Below, one piece after another: positions 1-11,020 of a stretch of 64,000 nucleotides of DNA; the first letter of the stretch is position 1, and each line of letters opens with the position of its first letter. The stretch is taken from contig JASJOG010000333.1 in NCBI GenBank assembly GCA_030142905.1, positions 155,001 to 219,000 on the forward strand. The letters run 5' to 3'. This DNA is from Heliopora coerulea (lineage: Eukaryota; Cnidaria; Anthozoa; Scleralcyonacea; Helioporidae). The position numbers were made by a program, and so were the translations under genes. The notes under the pieces are model-generated. The model saw only the letters and a program-made list of their open reading frames with translations, searched no databases and was not told where the DNA came from.

Positions 1-479
1 CATCGCTGAATCTCGTAATGAGTCGCTATACGACGTTTAGAGAATTCATAAACTATTCTACACTGTAGATTACACCTTGACAATGATTCCCTTGGCGGAA
101 TCTCAAAATAGTTTTAAAGGCATGACTGACTCGTTTGCAGTACAGAAATACTCTATGTAACGTTTAAAAGAAAGAATTTTAGTCCAGATAACCGTAAAAT
201 CTCAGGGTAGTCAGGTATTAACGGTGAAACTCAATTTGTCATACGTATTACCAAGACGAGATTCCAAACCATCGTCAACAACACGTAGCAAACTACTTCA
301 AAGTACGCTTAAAGACAGAATCAGCTATATCTTTCGACGTTTAAATAGGAAAAAGATTAAAAAATAACCAGAAGTGAGCTTTTGGTCCGCAGCCGCTTCT
401 CAGTGAGCAATATTTGCATGTATGTTAATTAACCTCAGTGGGATTTCAAAATAGTCGATATGACATGACTCATTCGTTT
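1..479. other. AT-rich stretch without a recognised gene
   Basis: No reading frame with recognisable domain content was seen on either strand. It may include the degraded 3' part of the Tc1/mariner relic that follows, but no matching residues could be read with confidence. Confidence 0.5.
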
Positions 480-981
480 TTTAGCCAAGCAAGCGATAAA
501 TCAGTCTTTGTTCTATACCGCATGGATGGTCAACCATCGTAAAATGCGACTTAAAACAAGGAAATCAACAAAAGGACAGCCGTTTTATCTTGTTGGGTTC
601 CCGAATGAGCTGGCAATATGTTGCCTTCTCACGCCTCCACCCCAAGTTTTGTCTAACACGTCGAACGGTGGAACTTGAGACATTTACACCTATCTTGTCG
701 CTCAAAAGGTGTTTTAATTCGGACGATGTCAACTCGTCGTTATTTTTCATTTTATCATCGATAAAATCTCTTTCACGGCCACTTAAGATCGGCTTTCTTC
801 CGCTACGTTTGACATCAGCTAAACTGCCACTTCATTCATACCGTGAAAGGAACAGACTTATAGCTGGTCGTGATGTTTTTATTCCTTCTTCTTCGAGAAT
901 ATTTCTAATCTTAGTGATCGATGTACCAGAAGGCTTCAGAGAAACAATTCAATTCCTAGCGAATTCCGAAAGTTTTCCCAT
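480..981 (-). pseudogene. Tc1/mariner transposase N-terminal relic
   Basis: Read on the minus strand from an ATG at 981, the translation shows the paired helix-turn-helix DNA-binding region of a Tc1-like transposase. A first helix region (SGTSITKIRNILEEEG, then TSRPAIS) is followed by a basic linker (RSGRKPILSGRERDFI) and a second helix region with TSSELKHLLSDKIGVNVSSS and TVRRVRQNLGWRREK. Intact Tc1 transposases are about 340 residues with a downstream DD34-36E catalytic core. Here the DNA-binding part carries at least two in-frame stops (one near residue 11, one after FLSRYE), and the frame is lost just below position 565 before any catalytic aspartate. This is therefore a dead fragment. 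The family call rests on motif order and is fairly secure; terminal inverted repeats were not identified. Confidence 0.8.
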
Positions 982-1110
982 TTGCAACACAGAACACAGT
1001 TACCGTAGTCACCACGTTTGAAGTTACCGTAGATGACTCATGAATTCGGAAAATAGCGTATGTCACCGATTGAGTCCCGACTTCTGCGTCTCGTGAGACG
1101 CGGTTTTGAT

Positions 1111-1218
1111 TGACCGCAAAGGCAACCGCAGCCGAGCCGCAAGATGACCGCAGCCGAGCCGCAAAGTGACCGAAGGTGAACCGCAAGGTGACCGCAGCCG
1201 AGCCGCAAAATGACCGCG
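1111..1218. repeat. GC-rich tandem repeat, about 20-bp unit
   Basis: Roughly five tandem units of the form TGACCGCAGCCGAGCCGCAA, with variants such as GTGACCGAAGGTGAACCGCA. The array is bordered by related inverted words: GTCTCGTGAGACGCGG on the left and ACCGCGTCTTGCACGCGG on the right. The frames across it translate into low-complexity sequence and are not taken as genes. Its GC content contrasts sharply with the AT-rich surroundings. Confidence 0.8.
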
Positions 1219-1229
1219 TCTTGCACGCG

Positions 1230-2270
1230 GTTATTGTTAGGTTATTTCTGAGCAGTACTGTAAATCCAGAATCAAATTTAGTCTTTGCAGCAGTTAAGAC
1301 ACTAGCTACTTAGCAACAAGTCTTGATGAGGAATGCCATATAAGAATCCTGTAAAATTTTGCTTGTTTACACTAATTTCACTCCTCTCTGAGCTCGATGA
1401 ATGATAGATTAAATTACAATGATGTCTGCCACACCAAAACTGTATATTTTATTATGTTTGGACTAAAAATGTGCCACCCAAGATTGATAAAATTACCCTG
1501 AGTACCAGGCACTTAGAATTTGTGCTGGATTGGGATGTCCCCACCTGGCATGGCCACATCCTTGGTATTGTACAAGGTCATTCCAGTGACCTTGACTTGA
1601 AAATGGTGCCCTTGACTAGAAAAATGTCCCCATGACTAGGTTGAAATGCTCTTTTGTTCATCTTAGAAAGAGTGACCTTTTTACATTGTAAATCCAGGAG
1701 GAAACACTGAATTGCAGTGTATTTTTTAACAAAAACACAGTTTAATATCCCTACATCACAGACTCAGTCTCCATAAAAGAACATTCTCACTTCAGTACTG
1801 CCTTACTACCCAGCAAATTCTATTTGTCATCAGCTTTTACATGTGTAAGTCATCCTAAAGGACCTTTGGACTGCTAATAAAAGCTTGTTGATATACCGTA
1901 CCTCTCATCTAATTATTTGTGTCTATTTACAGTCTCTGTGTCTCCAGGTCTCCAAAACTTTTTCGTGTTACCATGCTCAGGATAGTGACAGGATTGGGGG
2001 ACAAGAACTGAACCTACCAGGATAGTAAAATTTTAACACTTCAGCTAAGGTACTAGCAGATAATTATGGCCTGATAACCACTGGCAGATACTTAATTCTT
2101 AACTTTGAATTGGTTTCTAATTAGGAAATATAAGCAGAGATTAAAAATTCCTTTTTGATTACATTCCCAGAGATTACTTTACAAGTATGTAACAAAGTCA
2201 AGCTCAGTCTCAACTCAGTTAAGGTTTCATCCAGGCTTCAGTTTTATGGGTGAAGTTTCAAAATTGCCTC
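1230..2270. other. Non-coding stretch
   Basis: AT-rich sequence with no supported exon, RNA gene or repeat structure seen. Confidence 0.5.
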
Positions 2271-2276
2271 TGTAAA

Positions 2277-3240
2277 ATAAATATTTTTATCTTTATCACA
2301 GAAAAGGTTAATGGCTTTGACCTGAACTTAGTCAGAACATTTCTACAAATATTGCAAAATTGTCATTGCTGGTTTAAGAAATACACAGGGAACTACAGTA
2401 TTTGGTATCCAGCCAGATAACTAACATTGCTGTCCAACACACTAATACTGCTGGATTAAAGTTTGAAAACTTGTATACATGTACTTACTGTACCTGTTCA
2501 GGATGGTGATGTATTTCTAAACACTTTCAAATGCAAGGAAAAATCAGGTCAATATGTCAATATGGTTTTCCCTGCATACTGAATCAAGCTCTTGAAGTTC
2601 TTGAATTTATAAAATGAAAAAACAAATTAAAAAAAATTAGATTCTGGATAATGTACAAAAAGGAGTCATACCATACCACATTAATACATATAAGCACACA
2701 TTTATGGTAAGTAATGGTCACCCAGCAATCTTCCGTAAATCTTCTTTACTACCAAATAGCTAGAATACTTTTACAAAAATGCTGCTACTTCACATGAACA
2801 TGCAGGTGAGAAATTGAGTGTAAGATAAATATTTTTATTATTATCACAGAAAAGTTCAATGGCTTTGATCTGAACTGAGTCTGAAGATTTCTACAAATAA
2901 TATTACAAAATTGTTGCCACTAGTTTTGAAAATAAAGAGGAAACTAAAGTTTGAAAATTTGCATACTTACTGTACCTGTTCAGGTCAGTGATATGTTTGT
3001 AAACACTTTCAAAAGCAGGGAAGAATCTTCTCAATATGGTTTTCCCTGAATTCTGAATCAAGCTCTTGAAGCTCCTGAAGTAATAAAATGGGGGAAAATC
3101 AAACAAAAGAAAATTACATTGATGAGAACATGAAAGAGGACACATTTACATTGATTTATGGTCACCTAACACAATCTTATGTAAACTTTTCTAAGTGCCA
3201 AATAGCCTAGAAAACATCTGCAACAACAATACTCCACATG
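2277..3240. repeat. Diverged tandem duplication, about 0.4-0.5 kb units
   Basis: Unit A spans about 2277-2800 and unit B about 2826-3240. They share ordered blocks: ATAAATATTTTTAT, TATCACAGAAAAG, TGGCTTTGA, TACTGTACCTGTTCAGG, AACACTTTCAAA, ATATGGTTTTCCCTG and GAATCAAGCTCTTGAAG, ending near ACCAAATAGC / GCCAAATAGC. Point differences and small indels are frequent, so the duplication is old. No coding content is recognised; the reading frame inside unit B is not matched by an equivalent in unit A. Confidence 0.75.
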
Positions 3241-3394
3241 GATTGTACACAACAGTGAGTGAAACTGCAGTTTAATAGACTCCCATGGGTCAATGACTTA
3301 CAACATGAGCTGTGTGAAAATTTTAGCACAAAATAATGAGGCAACATGTAAAGCATGAAAATATTCAAAAAGATGACATAAGAACTGAGTAAGA

Positions 3395-3490
3395 TTCAAT
3401 GTTACATTCAAATGTAAGTGCTAGGTTCAATGTTAAATTTGATTCAAAGATTCAATGTAAGATTCAAAGTAAGATTCATGTTAGGAATTA
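3395..3490 (+). repeat. Short imperfect tandem repeat (GATTCAATGTAAG-like)
   Basis: Several degenerate copies of a 10-14 base word, for example GATTCAATGTTACATTCAA, GGTTCAATGTTAA, GATTCAATGTAAGATTCAAA and GTAAGATTCATG, follow one another. It is a minisatellite-like patch with no sign of coding. Confidence 0.7.
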
Positions 3491-3699
3491 GTGTAAGGAT
3501 TTATAGTGCCACAGTGACTTTGGTCAAAACTGCAGTAGAGGTTGGAGATAAATCAATGTTCAAGTTTTGCCCAGGTGGACAAATGTTTGGAATTAATTTG
3601 AATTACTCAAAGAACTGTTCTTCTGATAAGTTGAGATACTGTTTTCACATACAATATTCTAAAAAGTACAAATTGCACTAAGATTGTCACATGCCAGTC

Positions 3700-5950
3700 T
3701 TCAGCAAAGATTTCATCACTGTATTCTATTTAAATTCAGTGGTGCCTTGTGTACCTCTATGCCACAAATTAATCACAGTAAATTCTTAGCATGGTGCTGT
3801 GCTCTGATGACAGCTTCTCGATGATCCTCAACTTTGTTTTTGTATGTATAGGGTAGTGCATGCAACCATTCAAGTGTTTTTGACTGAAAGAAAGTGCCTT
3901 TGACTTGGTCCAAATCCCCTTTTGTCTACCTCAGGTAGGGAATGCTTTTTAAACCCAGGGGGAGAATGCTGATTAATGTCTATCCAACTGACCACAATGT
4001 GTCACAGTGCTTTGCTTCATTCAATCTAGGGTTAGTCAGTATGACTTGAAGATACATGTACTGAACATATATAGTATGTTCACATCATGAAATCTCTGAG
4101 TTCTCTGATTCATTAATATAAATGTAAAGAGATCTCCTTCAGCTGATGTCTAATTAAATTTAATGTTTCCCAGATTTTAATAATTTTTCTCCAAAATAAA
4201 GATTATCTCCTGAAACAATAAAAATATCATTAAAATAATTTACATCCATTGCTGTCAAAGCTACAGTATTTTTCTCATCACCTGGTATGTCTTGGCATTT
4301 AAGCACCTTGATTCTTCTTACTGTAAACAGGACAGATTTAGGGTATTCCATCTCAGTTTCATACTGGTTGAAAAGACCACACCAGAATATACTGAGAAGC
4401 AACTTACTGTGCCTCAAATACCTGTACTGTTCACAGCCAGCAATTTCAAGAAATTAAACAGAAAAATACACTGTAAAGAAGTGCCTCACATTAGACAACA
4501 ACTTTCAAATAAAGTCAAAATATTACTATGACCAATTCGTTTGTGTTCTTTAACTTGAATATTGAGATTTCAAGATGTTTTTTGTCAGGATAATGTATGT
4601 TTCTTACTCTCATCCCAAACAATGATCAAGGTTCACAATCAGCTTTCTGTGTCCTGCTAGAATCTCCCCGCCCATCATTTTTCAATCAAATTTTAATTTG
4701 CTTGTAAAAAGTTGTCTCTAAATGAGCAAAATTAGGAAGCAATTGTCAACTAATGCGTAAAAGGTTATTTTATTTTAAAATTTAAAAAGCTTGATACAGC
4801 TACAAGGGAACTATGCAATCAGAAAGCCACTTTACTTTTATCCAATAGCGCTAGGAAGACACTGGCCGAATTTTTTCAAAACGTTGCAGCCTCGTCTTGG
4901 TGGACAAATGTAAATTCAACGGTGTGAGGAAAATACTTGAAGTTCAAGAAGTGAAATGCAAGACCTTACTCACGGTCATTTTTGCAAAATCCAATAAAAA
5001 GGCCGAAGAGTCCTGATAGTTTTGTCTAAAAAACTTGTCAGTCCGTTCTAGAAACAGTTAGATCCGACTGCATTATCAGGCTAGTTTAACTCGTCGCACG
5101 TACCGCTTTAGCGTCGATTTTCGCTCCGTAGAATTCAGGTACACGGAAACACGAGAAGTCGGCCAAAATATCACCATATTTCAACCGATCTCTTTTATTA
5201 TCCAGACGGAATTCAAGCACAATGAAATCCGACAATTGCAGAAGTTCAGCGATGATTGCATTTCCTATCCTCACTAACTTTAACAACGTTTCATCACAAA
5301 GATTATTTTCTGCAAGGAAGTCTACCATTTTGAAAATGATGACTAAAATTACGTCACGTGAGGTATGTTCGTAGACACCTGTCGGAAAGTATCGTTCAAT
5401 GATCGTTTAATGACTATTGCTTCAGCTCACGTCTTATTCACACGATATGATTGCCGCTGGTCGCTTTGGGTCCAACCGCTTGACCTCTTGGGATCATCTC
5501 GGATAAACTAGGATAGCAATTTTTTTTTCCCTGAACAAATTGGGCAATATTTTTTTTTAACTCAACTGAACTCTGCTGTTTTCATCGCCCGTATTAGATA
5601 CAGGAGATTTGTTTTGTTTTGTTTTTTAAATTGGTGTTTCTTTGCAAGTTATTTTTTCCGGGATAAGGTACCAATTGCCTACAGCGGGACGCTTTTCTCA
5701 AGTGCTGCCACATCCCGCATGTTTGGATGGCAGTATCCAAAAGGAAAAGTGCATTTGGTATTTCTTGAATTGCATTTAAACCCTCTGCAGTTTTTAATTT
5801 TTTTAATGAGAAAGCACGCGAACTGATAAGTTCTTTTACAATTTTTCGATTTAATACATTCATTTAGAAGATACATCACTTTAAATACTCCTATTTACAT
5901 GACAAAGTAAATATTTACTTTTTCTACCATTTGTTGATGTAAGAAGATCT
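3700..5950. other. Stretch without a recognised gene
   Basis: Several open frames of 60-90 codons exist here on both strands (for example 4160-4417 minus, 5086-5328 minus, 5594-5863 minus). None shows a recognisable domain or convincing splice context. Confidence 0.4.
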
Positions 5951-6164
5951 GCTCCTGTAGCCTAATGTATGTAAGGACCCATTTACACGGTACTTATTAT
6001 CACGGCATTATCAAAAACAATTGTTCATCCTGGGGTATGTAATGTTGTCCCTTAGGCACGATTTCTGCCAGCTTTCATTCACTTGCCAAACGAGCAATAC
6101 GTCCGGGTGGCATCGTTGTACGGTGTCTGGTAAGGAAACAAACACATGTTAACCCAACCCCCCG

Positions 6165-6560
6165 ACCATACATACCGCATTTATTCGATGAAGCGCCGCG
6201 GCGCTCTATAAATTTATAGTTTTCCGGATGAGGCGCTCATTTAGCGGGGTGTTTATTTGAGGGCGGTGCTCTTTAAAAAATCATAACAATTGTAAACGAT
6301 AACTGGCAAATGTTAACAACTGAAACACATTGTACTACAAAAGAATAAATGTCCGACCGCAGTTTAGATTGAGTTGTATCGCACTTGTTTTTTAGTTTGG
6401 CTCCTCGAACAATTTAGTCTGTTCATGCTTCAATTAAGTGTCGCATTGTTGTAAATGAATAACGACGCTTATTTGAGAGCGGTGCTGTTTAATATCCTTG
6501 TCTCATATGCGACTCGTAATTCGGGCGGTGCTAAATCGCGGCAGGCGCTTAATCGAGTCA
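6165..6560. repeat. Dispersed-repeat candidate with recurring GCGCT / GGCGGTGCT words
   Basis: The block opens with a TATTCGATGAAGCGCC word near 6180 and closes with an inverted-looking AGGCGCTTAATCGAGTCAAT near 6543. Inside, words such as GGGCGGTGCTCTTTAA, GAGAGCGGTGCTGTTTAA and CGGGCGGTGCTAAAT recur at intervals. The terminal words are roughly complementary in arrangement, which suggests a short non-autonomous element. The class is not known, and calling it dispersed comes from impression, since only one copy is in view. Confidence 0.45.
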
Positions 6561-7084
6561 ATACTGCAATGAAAATTCTGCGAAGGCAGGACACAGGGAT
6601 GTAGGATGTTTTTCCCACGAAAAAGGTGCACATCACTACAGACAAGGCGTATGTTTCTTAGAGGAAGACGCTTATTTCTTCAGCGAAGATGCGCGCTTCT
6701 CCGGTGAAGGTATGTCACTTCATAGAGAAAAGCAGCGTTTACAAATAGGAGATGCACATTTTAATGTCGAAGTGACAGTGTCATATTACCAGCGCGAAGA
6801 TCCATTTCCTCACAGCAGCTAGGAGAAAGTACATGTTTGCACGGAGAAAAGGTAGACCTTAAGGCTGATTCACCGGCCACCGTACCAATGAATTAACAGA
6901 ATACATCAAGCAATCATATATTACCATCCAATCGGGTAAATAGGCTGTAAGTCAACATCCACAGTTCTGTGAAGTTGGTACGCAAAATTGAGGCCAAGTG
7001 AGCAAGTGGATTGGATAAGTCCTGGTAACAGTAGCTTTCTCGGTACCTGCTCAAAAATAACACAATATCCTAATTTATGACTGG

Positions 7085-7440
7085 AGCAAGCGTCTTTTAC
7101 CAACAGCCGCATCTGCACAGGACGCTAGCGACACGAACTTGATTCCAATGAAAACGTGCACTTTTCTCCGCGTTTTGGCCTCTCGTCTACACGATAACGG
7201 CGTTTTCGCTACCAAAACTTGAGTGTTTCGGAAACGAGAATGACATCACAGCGTGCGTGGAGCTAGCCTACTACGCATGCTCAATAAACAGGCAGTAAAG
7301 TTTTCCAGTCGTTGCTGCATTTACGTGTGGACGGGATGACAAATGAAAACAGTTTAGAAAAGGTCGCGTGGACGGAAACCTTTGTAAGCATTTATGTGGA
7401 AACGTGTACATGTCGACGGAGACTTACTGTGGTTAATTAA
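7085..7440. repeat. Possible non-autonomous element with CGTGTGGACGG-type words
   Basis: This region has high CpG content for the window and carries opposing words such as TCTCGTCTACACGATAACG, TTTACGTGTGGACGG and GTCGCGTGGACGGAAACC. The layout suggests inverted subterminal motifs of a MITE-like element, but clear termini and a target duplication were not found. Confidence 0.35.
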
Positions 7441-7449
7441 TCTGTGCTA

Positions 7450-9960
7450 ACAACTCGTGGGATTGCCTTAATCCTGTTCCTCTTTTCTGATTGGTCTCTC
7501 TTCAGTTCGTTGAATGGGTAAAAGTCTGAAAAACAGATCATGATTCTATATGATTTGTGTCATTTGTTCAATTAAATTTTGACACTCGATGCGTTCGCGT
7601 ATGGTCTAGAAGCACCATAACTCTGGTCCTAACGCTAATCCTAATCCATAAGTAGTAAAAATATGTTGAAGTAAAAAGCAACAAAGATGAAGAGAGAAAA
7701 AGAGCAACTGATGGAAAAAACTCAAAAATTTTTGCTTGCTGTATTTGATCCCAATACATCCCCCGTCGACCCCACGATATGAGAATGAACCAACCACTGG
7801 ACCAGGATCATGTCTCCTCTTCTTGCTAGGTCATCGATACATAATATTAAGCAGGTAACGAAAACAGATTAGCCATCTGGGCTGGGGCAGTAGAGGGGAA
7901 ATATTTCCTTGACGACATACAAGGATAAACAAATTTGGCGTGTATTTCCTCCCATAGTGAAACTAAAGTAGAGAATGAAGTGGCATCACACCATTGGTCA
8001 ACTTTGATTAATAAAATAAATCCGGAATCAAATTAGAAGATCAGAAGTCTGTGGTTACAAATGGTGAAGGTGTTGCTTGTAATAGTTACTTTCGTTGGAA
8101 ATCACGGTATATCACTCAGACGACTGCTATACACTTCATTCGCCTTCAGGTAAGAAAGTCAACAATATATACCCTCCAGGAGTGCGGATTCTGTATTTTA
8201 TTGATTCACTCGACGCTTTGCGAACATCCCAACGCTTTGATCCTAAACTTGGGAAGGTCAAAATTGAATTTCACCTTTAAAGAAATGTAGCAAGCGTTAC
8301 GTCTTTTCGTGGATTTTTTGGTTAAAGGTTCCTCATCGACGATGGCTGATTTCGAGAGGGTACAGCCAGTGTCCAAAGAAATTTCTTCAAGTAGATATAT
8401 TCGCGAATATATCGCTTGTCATCAATCGTCACAGTCGACTGTCGTCAGCTCAAGCTTGGCAGATCTTACATGCGTCTTCCATTGACTTAATCCATCTCAA
8501 ACTAACTTTATATTCACTCTATATGTAGTTTTACTCGCTCTAATGATGTTTGCGATTCGATGAAGCGTTTTAAACATAAAGTCATATCAAGATTATTTGT
8601 TAAATTACATATTAAATGGCTTAGTTTCGTGTTTAGTGCTGGGGCACTTATACACATATATCATATTACGATTGTGATTATCGTCTGGTTGCATTCCCTA
8701 CCAATGACTAAGTAATAGAACAGACCCTGGTTTACTGACTGAAATTTGGTTCTTGATTCCTCTCTAAATTAAATAGTTTTAAGACAGTGTCACTTGTCGC
8801 AGAAGGATTGTACTTGGTGGACATTCTCACGAACTAGTAAAACAGCCTTAATGCGGCTAGGCAGCCATTCAATACTGTAGGGTATTTAGTAACCTACCAA
8901 ATTTGCTTCGTACCCACGTCTTTAGCAAAGGAGGAACAATGAAAGAGCAGAGATACTGTTTTAACGCTTATCGTATGTTCTACAAGGAAAAGAAGTTGAG
9001 GGTCTTGGGAAAGGAAAAGAAGCGTGTTAATCGCAGATATATGAAAGTTTGTCTGTCCCCTTACTTCTCGTAAGCGTAACTACTTCATCGTAAAGCGACT
9101 TACTTCATCGTAATGCGTAATCGATGTCATTTTATATGGCAGTGTGCATTAACAGACACATGTTTTAAGTTTGACTATCCTTTGCCGTTTTCCAACAACA
9201 TGCATCTCACCTAACACAGCCACAAGACACAATTTTTTTAACCTCAGATGCTTTGGGCAACATACGGTGGGCCGTAAAACATGCACGTCCAGACATCAGG
9301 TTTCTTTCCGATATACTCACGAAGATTAAGCAAATATGGAACAGCAAATCGCAAACTGAAAAGCGAGCTCAGCGAGTACGTCGATTTGATGCCTAACAGT
9401 ATTCTAGTTATAATACAAGCTGAAACAAAGGGATGGCCAAGCAGACATGACTCTATTGTCAGCAGTATATTAGTGTTCTTTTAACGTGTATACCATACAA
9501 AGAACAAAAGCAAAGCCAATTGACAAAGGCTCCGCCATGTAGTTCTACTACCTCAGGTCAGGTTTTCTGTGAAGAACCACTTCATCTGATCACGGCGTAA
9601 TTTGAAGCGGGTCAAATTCGACGTCGAGATGACATGACCATATCATCCTAAATTTCATGCTTATAATTATCTAATTAAAAACAAGGCATTCAATTACTTA
9701 TAAGCAACCCTGCAAATGTTGTGCTCAATTGTGATGCACAAATAAATCCAAAATAATAACACAAATTTGTACTTTTATGGACTTCTCGAGGAAAAAGAAT
9801 AATCAAAATTAAAGTTGAGTCAAACGTTCCTGTGATGACTTAAGCCCTACCTTTGTTTTAAAACGTACAAGTGTTTTTTACTGCTTGTCGGCAGAGTGAC
9901 AACGCACCATTTTCGCTTGTTCTAAATCACTTATACTGAGAGATCTAAAATAGGGCGTAT
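7450..9960. other. Stretch without a recognised gene
   Basis: Contains short open frames (8051-8290 plus, 9281-9484 plus) without recognisable domains. No RNA gene or repeat array was seen apart from a few TAATCC words near 7630. Confidence 0.4.
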
Positions 9961-9964
9961 TTTT

Positions 9965-10400
9965 AAGAACCCTCGTTAGCTGCCAACCCCGGTCAAGACG
10001 CCAACTCGGATTGTTAATAAATTATGTTTACATTGGTCAGGGTTGCCGGCTATCCGAGTCTCGTTCACCCAAGATGGGGCGATCAAGTGGCTGACCCGGA
10101 TTAGCGATCTTGCATTCTGGGTAAGAGAATGAACCCAGGTTGCTACATGTACCACCACTTTACTCGAACCCCACTCAATTCAACTCGTGTTTACATGAAC
10201 ATTCAATTAAAATTTCATACCTTCACGCCCACGCCAACCTGGGTCAACCCAGGTCTTCAATCGGGTTATCCGGCAAAGCGGGTTGACCCGGCTACCATGT
10301 AAACATTGACAAGAGTTTATTTGTACGCGGGTTAACCCGGGTTGACGACTTGATTTGGCTTGACGACCCACCCGGTTTTGTGTAAACAGGCCCTTAGAAT
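9965..10400. repeat. MITE-like repeat rich in GGGTTGACCCGG words
   Basis: A cluster of palindromic words (GGTTGACCCGG, GGGTTAACCCGGG, CAACCTGGGTCAACCCAGG) lies between opposing boundary words: TTATGTTTACATTGG near 10021 and, at the far end, GTGTAAACAGGCCCTTAGA near 10380. An internal CATGTAAACATTG copy sits near 10298. The structure of repeated short palindromes with TGTAAAC borders suggests a non-autonomous DNA element; no coding capacity is seen. Confidence 0.5.
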
Positions 10401-10689
10401 GCCTCTTTTATGTGACAGGAATTATCAACCCGGCAACATGGCATGAGATAACACAGCCTAATTGGTTGCAACCGCTGTTTTTATTGTCACAGAAGACAAT
10501 AGTTCAAAACAAAATCTTCCAAACAGAGTGACAGGGTCAATTCTACAGGTTTATACAATTCCTAATTTGAGTGAGATGCTTCAACAAGGTTTGCTAATCT
10601 TTCAGCGCAGGGGTGACGGCAAAAGGGGGCTACAGCCCCTCTTTCGAGTTAAAATTAACTATTCTTCAGGGAATTTTGACTGATGATAG

Positions 10690-11018
10690 CATATTTATAT
10701 ATTGTACAACAATGAGCACTTGTTATTGATTTAACCAAGAAAGACAATACATGTATACCCTCTCTTTATGTCAAATGTAAAAGTAAACTGTTTCAAGTCG
10801 GTTGTTGCGACTATTCTTGCGAAGAACAACAAGTTTTCTACCTTCACAAAAGGAAATTATAAAAGTGGCGTGGTCCTAGCTCCTCTAGTGTAGCACCCCT
10901 ATCGGGACGTTAGTCCCTGCGTGGGGGAATTCCTGGCACCACCACTGTTTCAGCAATGATTTGGATTGTCTCGATAGACTTTATGACGACGTAATTAAAA
11001 TCTCCTTTAAATCTCCTT
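10690..11018. other. Non-coding; intron-like sequence 3' of the pseudogene at 11-14.7 kb
   Basis: The minus-strand exon upstream ends in a GT donor at 11019-11020, so this sequence should begin the following intron. No downstream exon of the same protein family could be read here or further down. Confidence 0.4.
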
Positions 11019-11020
11019 AC

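Noticed and set aside
590..1021. Plus-strand frame of 143 codons
   Set aside because: It is antisense to the Tc1/mariner relic and has no domain features.
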